From contig PKWL01000063.1 in assembly GCA_003133225.1 (NCBI GenBank), forward strand, positions 62,001 to 126,000: a stretch of 64,000 nucleotides of DNA. The letters are read 5' to 3'. Positions 21,985-31,211 of the stretch are shown piece by piece. This DNA is from Janthinobacterium sp. (GTDB lineage Bacteria; Pseudomonadota; Gammaproteobacteria; Burkholderiales; Burkholderiaceae_D). Every line of letters starts with the position of its first letter. Position 1 is the first letter of the stretch. A model generated the notes under the pieces. The model was not told the DNA's origin and did not search any database. It saw only the letters and a program-made list of their open reading frames with translations. The position numbers and the translations under genes were made by a program.

Positions 21985-23525
21985 CAATTAGTCCTCATCT
22001 TGGTGGCGCGCGCCGCCAGCGCCAGCGCCGCATGGTCGGCATCGGAAAACGGCAGCTTCTTGCCCTTAATTTCCTGATAGGACTCATGACCCTTGCCTGC
22101 CAATAAAATCACATCCGCGTTTGCCGCATGTTTGACTGCTAGCAAAATGGCGGCGGCGCGGTCTTCTACCGTCTGCAGGGCCGAGTTTGGATTATTTTGA
22201 TTCATGCCGGCGACGATTTGCTCGATGATGCGATGGGGGTCCTCGCCGCGCGGATTGTCGCTGGTGACCAGGACGCGCTCGGCAATTTGCGCGATAGCGC
22301 CCATTTGCGGCCGTTTTCCGGCATCGCGCTCGCCGCCGCAGCCAAACACGCACCACACTTGCCCGCCACGTTCAACAGCCACTTGGCGCAAGGTGAGTAG
22401 GGTTTTTTCAAGCGCATCGGGCGTGTGTGCGTAATCGATCACGACCATTGGTGCATCATGACCACCCACTTGCTGCATGCGCCCCGGCGCCGGCGTGAGC
22501 GATTCGATGGCCTCGATCACGGCGCGCAAGGGTATCCCTTTGGCCAGCAAGGCGCCCATGACGCCCAGCACATTGCTGATGTTAAATTGGCCGACCAATT
22601 GGGTCTTCACCAGCGCCGTGCCGAACGGGCTTTCCAAATGGAAATCAGTGCCGCCGTGGCGGCTGCGCAGTTGGCTGGCGCGCAAAATGGCGACGCCGTC
22701 AATCTCGGGCTGCGCGCCGATGTCGGCCAGCGTGTAGCCAAACACGGGGAACTGGGCCCCCAGCCCGTCTTTCACATGCCCAACCAGGCGCAGTCCCATC
22801 GGATCGTCCAGATTGAGGACGGCCGATTTCAGGCCGGGCCAGTCAAACAATCTGGTCTTGGCCGCCTCGTACGCCTCCATCTCGCCGTGGTAGTCGAGGT
22901 GATCGCGCGTCAAGTTGGTAAACAGCGCGACATCAAAATGCATGCCATCGACGCGCTCCTGATCCAGGCCGATTGATGATACTTCGATAGCCAACGCAAC
23001 GACGCCGGCCGCGCGCGCCTCGGCCAGCTTGCGCGCCAGCAGAATTGCATCGGGCGTCGTGTAACCGGTCACGTCGAATGCGACCTGACTGCGCGCCTTG
23101 AACAAGCCTACGCCCAACGTGCCAATCACGGCAGTCGCAAGACCCAGGCGCGACAGCGCCTGGCCCAGCCAGACGGCGCAGGATGTTTTGCCATTGGTGC
23201 CGGTGACACCGACGCTAAACATCGCCGCATCCGGCATGGCATAAAAGGCATGGGCGACCGGGCCCGCAATTTTTTTCAGCGCGTCGAGGCCCAGGTGCGG
23301 CACCTTCCACGCCTCATTCCAGGCGAAGTCCTGGACATCGTAGAGCACGGCAACGGCGCCGCGCGCGATGGCGCTCGCGATGAAGTTGCGCCCGTCGGCA
23401 GCCGTACCGGGGTAAGCAAAAAAAACATTTCCTGGCAAGATGCGGCGCGAGTCCGACGCCAGCTGAGCGCCGGGCGCGATGCGGCCGAGCCACAAATTGA
23501 TGTCTTGTATCGTCATGGCGGCCAT
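21984..23525 (-). CDS. murE: UDP-MurNAc-L-Ala-D-Glu--meso-diaminopimelate ligase
   Basis: MurE adds the third stem residue. The 513-residue product has the ATP loop VTGTNGKTS at 107-115, the UMAG-binding NLTRDHLDYHG, and the DNPR motif at 423-426, which is known to select meso-diaminopimelate over lysine. The peptidoglycan should therefore be of the normal Gram-negative type. The start at 23525 shares a base with the ftsI stop (TAATG); a methionine three codons later is an alternative. The end overlaps murF by one base. Confidence 0.98.
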   Translation of the reverse strand: MAAMTIQDINLWLGRIAPGAQLASDSRRILPGNVFFAYPGTAADGRNFIASAIARGAVAVLYDVQDFAWNEAWKVPHLGLDALKKIAGPVAHAFYAMPDAAMFSVGVTGTNGKTSCAVWLGQALSRLGLATAVIGTLGVGLFKARSQVAFDVTGYTTPDAILLARKLAEARAAGVVALAIEVSSIGLDQERVDGMHFDVALFTNLTRDHLDYHGEMEAYEAAKTRLFDWPGLKSAVLNLDDPMGLRLVGHVKDGLGAQFPVFGYTLADIGAQPEIDGVAILRASQLRSRHGGTDFHLESPFGTALVKTQLVGQFNISNVLGVMGALLAKGIPLRAVIEAIESLTPAPGRMQQVGGHDAPMVVIDYAHTPDALEKTLLTLRQVAVERGGQVWCVFGCGGERDAGKRPQMGAIAQIAERVLVTSDNPRGEDPHRIIEQIVAGMNQNNPNSALQTVEDRAAAILLAVKHAANADVILLAGKGHESYQEIKGKKLPFSDADHAALALAARATKMRTN

Positions 23526-25303
23526 TACATGCCCTCCTGGGCATTGGCCGGGATAATGATCTGGGTCACGGACGAATCGGGCGGCACGTTCATCGCGCGC
23601 AGGGCATTCGAGGCCACTGCAGCGAAAGTCGGCGCGGCCACCTGTCCGCCGTAATGCGCCCCGCTGGTGGGTTCGTCGATCATCACGGCAATGATAAAGC
23701 GCGGTGCCGACATTGGCACCATACCGACAAAGGAGGCAACGTACTTGCGCGGCATGGCATACTTGCCGTTCTCGACCTTGTAGGCCGTTCCCGTCTTGCC
23801 GCCAACGCGGTATCCTGCGACCTGTGCCTGCGGCGCGGTGCCGGTGGGCGACACCACAGTCTCAAGCATATCGCGCATTTCGCGCGCGGTCTTCTCCTTG
23901 ATCACCTGCTGCCCGAGCGGCGCCTCGTTCATCTTCTGGAACGACAACGGGATAATATCGCCATTGCGCGCGAACATAGTGTAGGCGCGCGCCAACTGGA
24001 TGAGCGACACGGAAATGCCGTTACCATAACTCATGGTAGCCTGTTCGATTGGACGCCACGACTTGTAAGGTCGCACGCGCCCGGCGACGGCGCCAGGGAA
24101 GCCGAACTTCGGCTGCTGGCCAAAGCCGACCTTGGTAAACATTTCCCACATTTCCTGAGCCGGCATGCTAAGCGCGATTTTCGAGGTGCCGATATTGGAC
24201 GACTCTTTAATGACTTCGGCTACCGTAATCACCCCATGCGCCTTGGTGTCGGAAATTGTTCGGTCGGCGATGGTAAAGTGCCCAGCTCCGGTGTCGATGC
24301 GGGTGGCCGGCGTGACGCGATCGGTGTCAAGCGCCAGCGCCACCGTAAACGGCTTTAGGGTCGATCCCGGTTCAAAGGTATCTGTCATAACGCGGTTGCG
24401 CAGTTGTGCCCCGGTCAGCTTGGTGCGGTCATTCGGGTCGTAACTGGGGTAATTGGCCAGCGCCAGCACTTCGCCCGTATGCACGTCGAGTACCACGATC
24501 GCACCTGCCTTCGCCTTGAATTTCTCAACCGCGTCTTTCAGCTGCGTGAACGCGATATACTGGATCTTACTATCTACCGACAGCATCAGGTCCTTGCCGT
24601 CGTGCGGTTCGCGGATTGAGCCGATGTCTTCCACTATGTGACCGAGGCGGTCCTTGATCACGCGCCGGCTGCCGGTGCTGCCCACCAGCGTCTTTTGCTG
24701 TGCCAGCTCCATACTCTCCTGGCCCACATCTTCCACATTGGTAAAGCCAACCAGGTGCGTCATCACTTCGCCCTGTGGATAAAAGCGCTTGTATTCCTTG
24801 CGCTCGTCAATGCCGTCGATATTGAGTTTAGTGATCTTGTTGGCGATGTCTTGCTCAACTTGGCGCTTTAGATACACGAAGCTGCGGTCCGATTCGAGTT
24901 TCTTGCGCAGATCGGCCTCGCTGATGTCGAGCAACTGCCCCAGAGCGCGGATTTTTTCAGGCGGCGCCAGCAACACGTCATCCGGAATGGCCCATATGGC
25001 CTTGACCGGAATCGACGATGCCAGTACTTGGCCGTTGCGGTCCGTGATCTTGCCTCGCGTGGCGGGCAATTCGAGGGTGCGGGCATAGCGGATCTCGCCC
25101 TGCTTTTGCAGAAATTGGGTCGACACGCCCTGCAGCCAAAGGGCGCGACCGGCCAGCGCCGCAAACGCGGCAAACAGTAGGAACAAGACCACCCGTGAGC
25201 GCCACACCGGCAGACGAACGGCCAGCATCGGGTTTTTTGAAAATGGCACGCCCTTCGAGGCTGCTACGCGTGAAGCACTGCCGCCGCCGCTGCCGCGCTT
25301 CAT
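23525..25303 (-). CDS. ftsI: Septal peptidoglycan transpeptidase FtsI (PBP3)
   Basis: FtsI crosslinks septal peptidoglycan and partners with FtsW. The 592-residue class B penicillin-binding protein has one membrane helix at about 36-56, the dimerisation domain with RGKITDRNGQVLA, and the three active-site motifs: Ser314-Thr-Leu-Lys317, Ser368-Ser-Asn370 and Lys503-Thr-Gly-Thr506. The start overlaps the ftsL stop by four bases (ATGA). The cytoplasmic tail is Gly/Ser- and Lys/Arg-rich. Confidence 0.98.
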   Translation of the reverse strand: MKRGSGGGSASRVAASKGVPFSKNPMLAVRLPVWRSRVVLFLLFAAFAALAGRALWLQGVSTQFLQKQGEIRYARTLELPATRGKITDRNGQVLASSIPVKAIWAIPDDVLLAPPEKIRALGQLLDISEADLRKKLESDRSFVYLKRQVEQDIANKITKLNIDGIDERKEYKRFYPQGEVMTHLVGFTNVEDVGQESMELAQQKTLVGSTGSRRVIKDRLGHIVEDIGSIREPHDGKDLMLSVDSKIQYIAFTQLKDAVEKFKAKAGAIVVLDVHTGEVLALANYPSYDPNDRTKLTGAQLRNRVMTDTFEPGSTLKPFTVALALDTDRVTPATRIDTGAGHFTIADRTISDTKAHGVITVAEVIKESSNIGTSKIALSMPAQEMWEMFTKVGFGQQPKFGFPGAVAGRVRPYKSWRPIEQATMSYGNGISVSLIQLARAYTMFARNGDIIPLSFQKMNEAPLGQQVIKEKTAREMRDMLETVVSPTGTAPQAQVAGYRVGGKTGTAYKVENGKYAMPRKYVASFVGMVPMSAPRFIIAVMIDEPTSGAHYGGQVAAPTFAAVASNALRAMNVPPDSSVTQIIIPANAQEGM

Positions 25304-25572
25304 GGCGCGCCTTCAGTCAGATACTGGATCCGCACTGGCGTGAGCGGCGTCATGTCGAGATCATGACGGGCGATTGCCTCGATTCGTTCATGTTTGCCCA
25401 AGGTCGATTGATCGAGCTGCAACTGAGCCCATTCAATGTCGAGCTGGCGCGCCTGCGATTGCGCCCGCTCCAGTTCGATGAACAGGTGACGCCACTTGTC
25501 TTGCGCATTGACCAAGGAAAGCGCGCAGCCGACCAACAAGGCCAGTAACACCAAGTTGAGCTTGCTGCTCAT
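25300..25572 (-). CDS. ftsL: Cell division protein FtsL
   Basis: A 90-residue bitopic inner-membrane protein: a membrane helix at about residues 4-22, then a periplasmic helical segment ([20 protein letters not shown]) that fits the FtsL coiled coil pairing with FtsB. Position between rsmH and ftsI, with ATGA overlaps at both ends, supports the identity, since FtsL is weakly conserved in sequence. In E. coli FtsL, FtsB and FtsQ form the complex that activates FtsWI. Confidence 0.94.
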   Translation of the reverse strand: MSSKLNLVLLALLVGCALSLVNAQDKWRHLFIELERAQSQARQLDIEWAQLQLDQSTLGKHERIEAIARHDLDMTPLTPVRIQYLTEGAP

Positions 25573-26528
25573 CGCGCCCCTCCCTGGATGCGCTGCGCCA
25601 CTCGCATCACCGCCGAGCGGGCACGCGGGTTGGCCTCGATTTCGAGCGCGGAAGGCTTCATTTTCGCGATCAGCAACATTTCCGCCTGCGGCAGGTCAAC
25701 GGCGCGGATCGGCAAGCGTCGGTCCGGCTGCGGCAGATGGGCCTTGGATGCGAAGAAGCGCTTGACCATGCGATCTTCCAGCGAATGGAAGCTGATGACG
25801 ACCATGCGCGCGCGCGGTGCCAAGCAGGCGTAGGCCTGGTTCAGCCCGGCCTCGAGATCTTCAAGTTCCTGATTGATGAAAATCCGGATCGCCTGAAAAG
25901 TGCGGGTGGCCGGATCCTTGCTCTTTTCGCGGGTCTTGACCGCGCCGGCCACGACAAGGGCAAGCTGTCGTGTGCTTGAAATTGGCTCGACTGCCCGGCG
26001 AGCAACAATCGCCTTTGCAATCTGAAAAGCAAACCGTTCTTCCCCATAGTCGCGTATCACCTTTTCTATTTTCTGTTCCGTTTCCACGGCCAGCCATTGT
26101 GCCGCCGACTGGCCGCGCGTGCTGTCCATGCGCATGTCGAGCGGGCCGTCGTTGCGGAAGCTGAAACCGCGCTCCGCATCGTCCACCTGGGGCGACGAAA
26201 TCCCCAGGTCGAGCAAAATGCCATCGATCTGGAGGATACCGCGCGCGGCCAAGGCGGCCGTCATCGTGGCAAAACTGTCGTGCACGATTTCGAAACGCTG
26301 ATCAGTGATTTGCTGTCCCGTCGCGATGGCCTGCAAATCCTTGTCGAATCCGATCAGGCGACCCTTCTCGCCCAGCCGGGACAAGATCAGGCGGCTATGG
26401 CCGCCACGGCCGAAGGTGCCGTCGACGTACACCCCGTCGGCGCGGTCACCGCTAAGGTCGAGCGCTTCGATCGCTTCATCTAGCAGAACGGTTCGATGTT
26501 GAAATTGCGCCGGCGCTAGTATGGTCAT
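25569..26528 (-). CDS. rsmH: 16S rRNA (cytosine1402-N4)-methyltransferase
   Basis: RsmH (MraW) methylates N4 of C1402 in the P site of 16S rRNA using S-adenosylmethionine. The 319-residue product has the cofactor loop [10 protein letters not shown] at 36-45, [15 protein letters not shown] and [16 protein letters not shown], then [16 protein letters not shown] near the C-terminus. I chose the ATG at 26528, ten bases past the mraZ stop, because [10 protein letters not shown] follows at the usual distance; the frame's extension to 26618 only overlaps mraZ. The end overlaps ftsL. Confidence 0.97.
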   Translation of the reverse strand: MTILAPAQFQHRTVLLDEAIEALDLSGDRADGVYVDGTFGRGGHSRLILSRLGEKGRLIGFDKDLQAIATGQQITDQRFEIVHDSFATMTAALAARGILQIDGILLDLGISSPQVDDAERGFSFRNDGPLDMRMDSTRGQSAAQWLAVETEQKIEKVIRDYGEERFAFQIAKAIVARRAVEPISSTRQLALVVAGAVKTREKSKDPATRTFQAIRIFINQELEDLEAGLNQAYACLAPRARMVVISFHSLEDRMVKRFFASKAHLPQPDRRLPIRAVDLPQAEMLLIAKMKPSALEIEANPRARSAVMRVAQRIQGGAR

Positions 26529-26538
26529 GGCGGCGCCT

Positions 26539-26967
26539 TCAAAACGTAAAGCTGGACAACACATCGGGCATGCCGGCATCGACCGCTTGCTGTTCGCTGC
26601 CGGCGAGCTTGACCGCATCCCATATTTCGAAGTGGCTGCCCATGCCGAGCATCATCACGTCCCGGGTGAGGCCGACGGCACTGCGCAGCTCGGGCGAGAT
26701 CAGGATACGGCCCGCCGCGTCGAGCTCAACGTCGCAGGCGTTGCCCAGGAAAATGCGCTGCCACGCTTTTGCCGACATCGGCCAGGCGGCGATTTGCTCG
26801 CGGTGGGTTTCCCACACCGGACGGGGAAAAAAAAGCAAGCAGCCGTCGGGGTGCCTGGTCAGCGTGAGGCGGCCTTCGCACTGAATTAACAGCGCGTCGC
26901 GGTGCTTGGCAGGAATAGACATCCGGCCTTTGGCATCGAGATTGATTGCGGACGCGCCTTGGAACAC
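26539..26967 (-). CDS. mraZ: Transcriptional regulator MraZ
   Basis: MraZ is a DNA-binding protein with two SpoVT-AbrB-like domains that represses its own cluster in E. coli. This 142-residue copy shows both repeats: [16 protein letters not shown] at about 8-23 and [16 protein letters not shown] at about 80-95. The start is GTG at 26967 with AAAGG six bases upstream. It is the first gene of the division and wall cluster, and four MraZ-type boxes precede it, so autoregulation is likely. Confidence 0.97.
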   Translation of the reverse strand: MFQGASAINLDAKGRMSIPAKHRDALLIQCEGRLTLTRHPDGCLLFFPRPVWETHREQIAAWPMSAKAWQRIFLGNACDVELDAAGRILISPELRSAVGLTRDVMMLGMGSHFEIWDAVKLAGSEQQAVDAGMPDVLSSFTF

Positions 26968-27028
26968 AAATTACCTTTTTGACTTCAAAATATTAAGCGG
27001 GTGAGCGCGACGCCGTGAATTGGAATTT

Positions 27029-27063
27029 TCCCACAAAAACACACTTTTTCACACTTTCACCCA
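27029..27063 (-). promoter_or_regulatory. Four MraZ operator boxes
   Basis: Reading the - strand, TGGGT (27063-27059), TGTGA (27053-27049), TGTGT (27043-27039) and TGGGA (27033-27029) repeat at exactly ten-base intervals with A- or T-rich five-base spacers. This matches the known MraZ target, TGGG-type pentamers separated by five bases. The array covers the end of the -10 element and the predicted transcription start, a position suited to repression. The two central boxes are degenerate (TGTG instead of TGGG). Confidence 0.85.
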
Positions 27064-27091
27064 CTTTAGAGGAAGCAATGATGGCGGTCAA
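27063..27091 (-). promoter_or_regulatory. mraZ (division cluster) sigma-70-type promoter
   Basis: On the - strand, -35 TTGACC (27091-27086) and -10 TAAAGT (27068-27063) are separated by exactly 17 bases. The predicted start at about 27056 lies inside the MraZ boxes and about 90 bases before the mraZ GTG. Confidence 0.7.
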
Positions 27092-27592
27092 GCGCTTTAC
27101 GCCGGGGCGAAACGGGCTTTTTTGCAATGAAGTCAAGGACTTAGCAGATTCTCTTGAAGCAGCTAAACATCAAAATATACCGACAAATTAGATACTTATG
27201 GCCGATAGTGAATGTGCTACCTCATCTATTTGCCTCGGTTTTCCGCGCCCGATCGCCCACCAATGATCCAATAAAAAAATTGAAAAAATTTACGTACTTC
27301 CCATTAGGCAACAGTAAAGTGGTTTGCGGACAACGCCGGCGCAGCCGCAGCGGAGGCAAGGCGACCTCATGGCACGGGATATCTTGGAGAAATGGAGAGA
27401 ATTTTTCATGTGCAATTTCGGCTCGCGCGACACCTAAACTCCAGGCGCGCGCGCAAGCCGACTTCGGCCAGGAGCCTTAGGCACGCGCAAAGGGTCGAAT
27501 GGCTCGATTTTTTGTGGCGAATAGTTGCGAAACATAGGCGAAAAAAGACACCCCCGGCCGCGGGCTTATAAACTCCCAGTATATGACCCAAT
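27092..27592. other. mraZ-glpK intergenic stretch, no supported gene
   Basis: About 500 bases upstream of the mraZ promoter and downstream of the glpK stop. The A+T-rich part at 27150-27310 holds no recognisable gene; a 108-codon + strand frame at 27154-27480 has no domain and random-looking composition. No clear intrinsic terminator for glpK was found. Confidence 0.45.
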
Positions 27593-29083
27593 TCAGGGCG
27601 TTTCCACCCAATTTCTGCTGCGCTCAACGGCGCGGGCCCACTGGCCCAGGCGTGCTGCCCGCTCGGCGGCCGACATGCCCGGCGTAAACTGCCGTTCGCA
27701 GGTCCACTGCTCGGCGATCTCTTCTTGCGATTCCCAGAATCCGACCGCTAGTCCGGCTAGATAGGCGGCGCCCAGCGCCGTCGTTTCAGTCACGCGTGGG
27801 CGCAGCACTGGCACACCCAACAAATCGGCCTGAAACTGCATCAGCAAATTATTGCGCGCCGCACCGCCATCGGCGCGCACTTCGGCCACTGGAATGGCTG
27901 TGTCCTTTTGCATCGCCGCGAGCAGCTCGGCGCTTTGATAGGCGATCGCCTCGAGCGCCGCACGGGCGATGTGGCCGCGCTGGCTGCCACGGCTCAATCC
28001 GAGCAAGACGCCGCGCGCATACGGATCCCAGTGCGGCGCGCCCAGCCCGACAAAGGCCGGCACCAGAAACACGCCGCCGCTATCGGGCACGCTGGCGGCT
28101 AGAGCCTCGACCTCGCTCGCCGCTTGAATCATGCCTAAGCCATCGCGCAACCACTGCACGGTGGCGCCGCCCATGAAGACGCTCCCTTCCAAGAGATAGT
28201 CGGTTTGGCCACCGATTGTCCAGCCGACGGTTGACAACAGGCGGTTGTGCGACGCGACAGGCTGGCGCCCCGCATGCATCAGCATGAAGCATCCGGTGCC
28301 GTAGGTATTTTTCACCATGCCCGGCCGGAGACAGGCTTGGCCGAAAGTCGCGGCTTGCTGATCGCCTGCGATGCCAGCCACTACAATTGGCGTGCCAAAT
28401 AAGTCGGCCCTAGTGTAGCCGACTTCCCCGCTTGAAGGGATAACCCGCGGCAAGATCGCGGCGGGAATTGCGAACAGGTCCAACAAATCTTGGTCCCAGC
28501 TCATCTGATGGATGTTAAACAGCATGGTACGCGATGCGTTGCTGGCATCGGTGACGTGGACGCCGCACAATTGATAGGCTAGCCAGCTATCGACGGTACC
28601 GAAGGCAAGCGCGCCGGCGCGCGCTGCAGTGCGCGCTCCCGGTACATGGTCGAGCAGCCATTGCACCTTGGTGGCGGAAAAATAAGCGTCCAGCTCCAGC
28701 CCGGTGGCGTCGCGGATGGCTTGTGCCTTGCCGCCGGCGCGCAGGCGATCGCAGGTTTCGGCCGTACGCCGGTCTTGCCAGACGATGGCCGGTCCGATCG
28801 GCACGCCACTCTTGCGATCCCACACCACACTCGTTTCGCGTTGGTTGGCAATGCCGATGGCACGCACCTGCTCGCTGGCAACGCCGTTATCGCGCAAAAC
28901 AGCCCGCGCCACCGCCAACTGGCTGCGCCAAATCGCGAGGGGATCATGCTCGACCCAGCCCGGCTGGGGAAAGTGTTGGGGAAATTCCTGGGCCGCGCTG
29001 CCGCAGACTCGGCCGAGACGGTCGAACAAGAGGGCGCGCGAACTGGTGGTGCCTTGGTCGAGGGCGAGTACGTATGTTTTCAT
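27593..29083 (-). CDS. glpK: Glycerol kinase
   Basis: GlpK phosphorylates glycerol to glycerol 3-phosphate in the cytoplasm. The 496-residue FGGY-family kinase begins [20 protein letters not shown], with the phosphate loop DQGTTSSR at 9-16, and has [10 protein letters not shown] and [17 protein letters not shown]. The C-terminal FGGY signature region reads [21 protein letters not shown] chose the ATG at 29083 since the family motif begins at once; the frame extends nine codons further without conservation. No glpF or glpD is nearby. It begins only 36 bases after the 3' end of rnpB on the same strand. Confidence 0.97.
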   Translation of the reverse strand: MKTYVLALDQGTTSSRALLFDRLGRVCGSAAQEFPQHFPQPGWVEHDPLAIWRSQLAVARAVLRDNGVASEQVRAIGIANQRETSVVWDRKSGVPIGPAIVWQDRRTAETCDRLRAGGKAQAIRDATGLELDAYFSATKVQWLLDHVPGARTAARAGALAFGTVDSWLAYQLCGVHVTDASNASRTMLFNIHQMSWDQDLLDLFAIPAAILPRVIPSSGEVGYTRADLFGTPIVVAGIAGDQQAATFGQACLRPGMVKNTYGTGCFMLMHAGRQPVASHNRLLSTVGWTIGGQTDYLLEGSVFMGGATVQWLRDGLGMIQAASEVEALAASVPDSGGVFLVPAFVGLGAPHWDPYARGVLLGLSRGSQRGHIARAALEAIAYQSAELLAAMQKDTAIPVAEVRADGGAARNNLLMQFQADLLGVPVLRPRVTETTALGAAYLAGLAVGFWESQEEIAEQWTCERQFTPGMSAAERAARLGQWARAVERSRNWVETP

Positions 29084-29119
29084 CGGCGGGGATCCAGGCG
29101 TCGCCAACATTAAATTCGA

Positions 29120-29456
29120 AGTGAAGCAAGCCGATAGGCCGGATTTTGTTACGGCGCAGACCCTTTCAGATCCGCGCTATGACAGCCATTCCTCTAGGCG
29201 TCGAATTACTCCGGCGCTCAAGCTTCCTACCCGCACGCTCCGCGAGCAGCATCATCGCGTGCCTATTTGGAATTGCACCGGGTGGAGGTTACCGCGTTTC
29301 ACCGTAACTAAATACGCTCGTCTCTGTGGCCCTATTCCTCGCCTTATACCTTGCGGATTTCAGCGGACGGCCGTTAACCGTCACCCTGCTCTATGGAGTC
29401 CGGACCTTCCTCCCGTTGCGCATTACACGTCAACCGGCGGCTGCCTGGCTTGCTTC
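29120..29456 (-). ncRNA. rnpB: RNase P RNA (bacterial type A)
   Basis: RNase P RNA is the catalytic subunit that trims tRNA 5' leaders. The - strand has the conserved core: GGGAGGAAGGTCCGGACTCC after the 5' part, AGAGCAGGGTG, CACCCGGTGC, CGGGTAGGAAGCTTGAG, and AGAGGAATGGCTGTC with ACAAAATCCGGCC near the 3' end. The ends pair exactly as helix P1: GAAGCAAGCC at 29456-29447 with GGCTTGCTTC at 29132-29123. About 335 bases is somewhat shorter than the 377 of E. coli. Exact ends are uncertain by a few bases. Type A is inferred from the taxon. Confidence 0.95.
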
Positions 29457-29462
29457 GCCCCC

Positions 29463-29492
29463 ATTGTACCGCGCCGCGGGCAGCAACGCCAA
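29463..29492 (-). promoter_or_regulatory. rnpB promoter
   Basis: On the - strand, -35 TTGGCG (29492-29487), an 18-base spacer and -10 TACAAT (29468-29463). The -10 ends six bases before the predicted rnpB 5' end, the correct distance for a stable-RNA promoter. Confidence 0.7.
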
Positions 29493-30060
29493 AAGCGTCG
29501 CCAAATAGCATGCGCCCCACCCGTGCGCGCCCGCAAACGCGAGTCGCGGCCGCGCATCGATACGGAAAATCCTTGCCAATCAAGGTCAAGCTTTGTCCGT
29601 CTTTGGAAAATTTGCCGCGGATCGTGCGCGACTCGCCATCGGCGGCCTGAACGGTAAAGGAGATGGCGCTCATGTCATGCGCGACGATCACGTCGCCTGC
29701 AACCAGCGGCGAGCTGAGCGAGCCGGAATTTTCCCGTATCTTAATGCACTGCCTTAACCCCCTGCGAAAAAACCGCTGTGCCGGGCCGAATGCGGGCACG
29801 GCGTTTTTAGGCCTTGCCGGGAACTGGAAATGGGATCCGCCAAGGCCACGCAGCGGCGAACGCGGCGGGCGCCACAACGCGGTTTGAGCTGCCTTCCATT
29901 CATTTTCATTCCATGCTCATGGTGCGTTCCGGCAAATGAAGTTGCCAATGCAACAGTAGGGCCCGGAGCATTGGCCACGCTCTGGTAAAATAGCCAGGAT
30001 CAAAACCCTCGCGCCCGGTCCTGCCGGTCCTATGCTTGAAGCTGCCTTAGCCACCCATCC
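29493..30060. other. rnpB-ftsY intergenic stretch with a coding-like remnant
   Basis: About 570 bases between divergent rnpB and ftsY. A - strand frame here reads like protein over part of its length (around 29540-29690: ISFTVQAADGESRTIRGKF then SKDGQSLTLIGKDFPYRC), but it runs on into the rnpB promoter and RNA and its upstream part is not convincing. I treat it as a possible gene remnant, not a gene. No ribosome-binding site is visible before ftsY. Confidence 0.4.
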
Positions 30061-31206
30061 ATGTTTAGTTTCTTCAAGAAAAAACCTGCCGCCCCCGCAG
30101 CCGTGCCCCTGCCACCGGCTCAAATGCCGGCGCCGCTAGATGACGCGATCAGTGCGCCCACGGCGTCGACTGCCAGCGCCGCCCTGCCAGAAGGCTCGAT
30201 GCGGACGCAACCCTTGCGCACGCGTTACGCGACCACGTCCAGCTTGGTGGCGCCAGCAGCCGCCGCGCCCACGGTCACACCCCCGCCGGGGATCGAGGTA
30301 AGCGACAAAAAACTGTCCTGGATGATGCGCTTGAAGGCGGGCCTGTCCAAAACATCGTCCAACCTGAGCTTGCTGTTTGTCGGCGCCAAGATCGACGATG
30401 ACTTGTATGAAGAGCTGGAAGGAGCGCTGTTGATGGCCGACGCCGGTATTGATGCGACCGCTTTCTTGCTCGATGCGCTAAAGAAAAAGGTTAAGGAAGA
30501 CAAATTGCTGGACGCCGCCGCCGTCAAGGCCGCGCTGAAGGCACTTCTGATTGATCTGCTAACGCCGCTGCAGAAACCGTTTGAGCTGGGCCGCCACCAA
30601 CCACTCGTGATGATGATTTCGGGCGTCAATGGCGCTGGCAAGACCACCACCATCGGCAAACTGGCCAAGCATTTGCAAGCCCACGGACAGTCGGTCTTGT
30701 TAGCTGCCGGCGACACCTTCCGCGCCGCCGCGCGCGAGCAACTGATGGTGTGGGGCGAGCGCAACAACGTCACCGTCATTTCGCAGGAGTCGGGCGACCC
30801 AGCCGCCGTCGCATTTGACGCCGTGCATTCGGCCAAGGCGCGCACCGTGAACGTTGTCATGATCGATACTGCCGGCCGCTTGCCGACCCAGCTGCACCTG
30901 ATGGAAGAGCTGAAAAAAATCAAGCGCGTGATCGGCAAGGGCATGGACGGGGCGCCGCACGAAACGCTGCTGGTAATCGACGGCAATACGGGCCAGAATG
31001 CGCTGGCCCAGGTCAAAACGTTCGACGCCGCACTGAACCTGACGGGGCTCGTTATCACCAAGCTCGACGGCACCGCGAAAGGTGGCGTGTTGGCGGCCAT
31101 CGCCAGGGTGCACCCGGTGCCCGTGTATTTCATCGGCATTGGCGAGCAAATCGAAGATTTGCAGCCCTTCGTTGCGGCGGAATTTGTCGACGCGCTACTC
31201 GGATAA
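30061..31206 (+). CDS. ftsY: Signal recognition particle receptor FtsY
   Basis: FtsY docks SRP-ribosome complexes at the inner membrane through a GTPase cycle with Ffh. The 381-residue product starts MFSFFKKKPAAPAA, a basic amphipathic patch followed by a Pro/Ala-rich A domain to about residue 80. The N domain runs about 85-170. The G domain has GVNGAGKTT at 188-196, DTAGRL at 269-274 and TKLDGTAKGG at 333-342. It is followed by ftsE five bases later in the conserved ftsY-ftsE-ftsX-rpoH order. Confidence 0.98.
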   Translation: MFSFFKKKPAAPAAVPLPPAQMPAPLDDAISAPTASTASAALPEGSMRTQPLRTRYATTSSLVAPAAAAPTVTPPPGIEVSDKKLSWMMRLKAGLSKTSSNLSLLFVGAKIDDDLYEELEGALLMADAGIDATAFLLDALKKKVKEDKLLDAAAVKAALKALLIDLLTPLQKPFELGRHQPLVMMISGVNGAGKTTTIGKLAKHLQAHGQSVLLAAGDTFRAAAREQLMVWGERNNVTVISQESGDPAAVAFDAVHSAKARTVNVVMIDTAGRLPTQLHLMEELKKIKRVIGKGMDGAPHETLLVIDGNTGQNALAQVKTFDAALNLTGLVITKLDGTAKGGVLAAIARVHPVPVYFIGIGEQIEDLQPFVAAEFVDALLG

Positions 31207-31211
31207 GCACT

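Noticed and set aside
27154-27480. 108-codon + strand frame between mraZ and glpK
   Set aside because: No domain, weak start, and lies in a promoter-containing gap.
29401-29456. Protein-coding reading of the 29120-29456 stretch
   Set aside because: The conserved blocks and the exactly paired ends identify it as RNase P RNA.
29374-29877. 167-codon - strand frame as a full gene
   Set aside because: Its 3' part overlaps rnpB and its promoter; only a short middle stretch looks protein-like.
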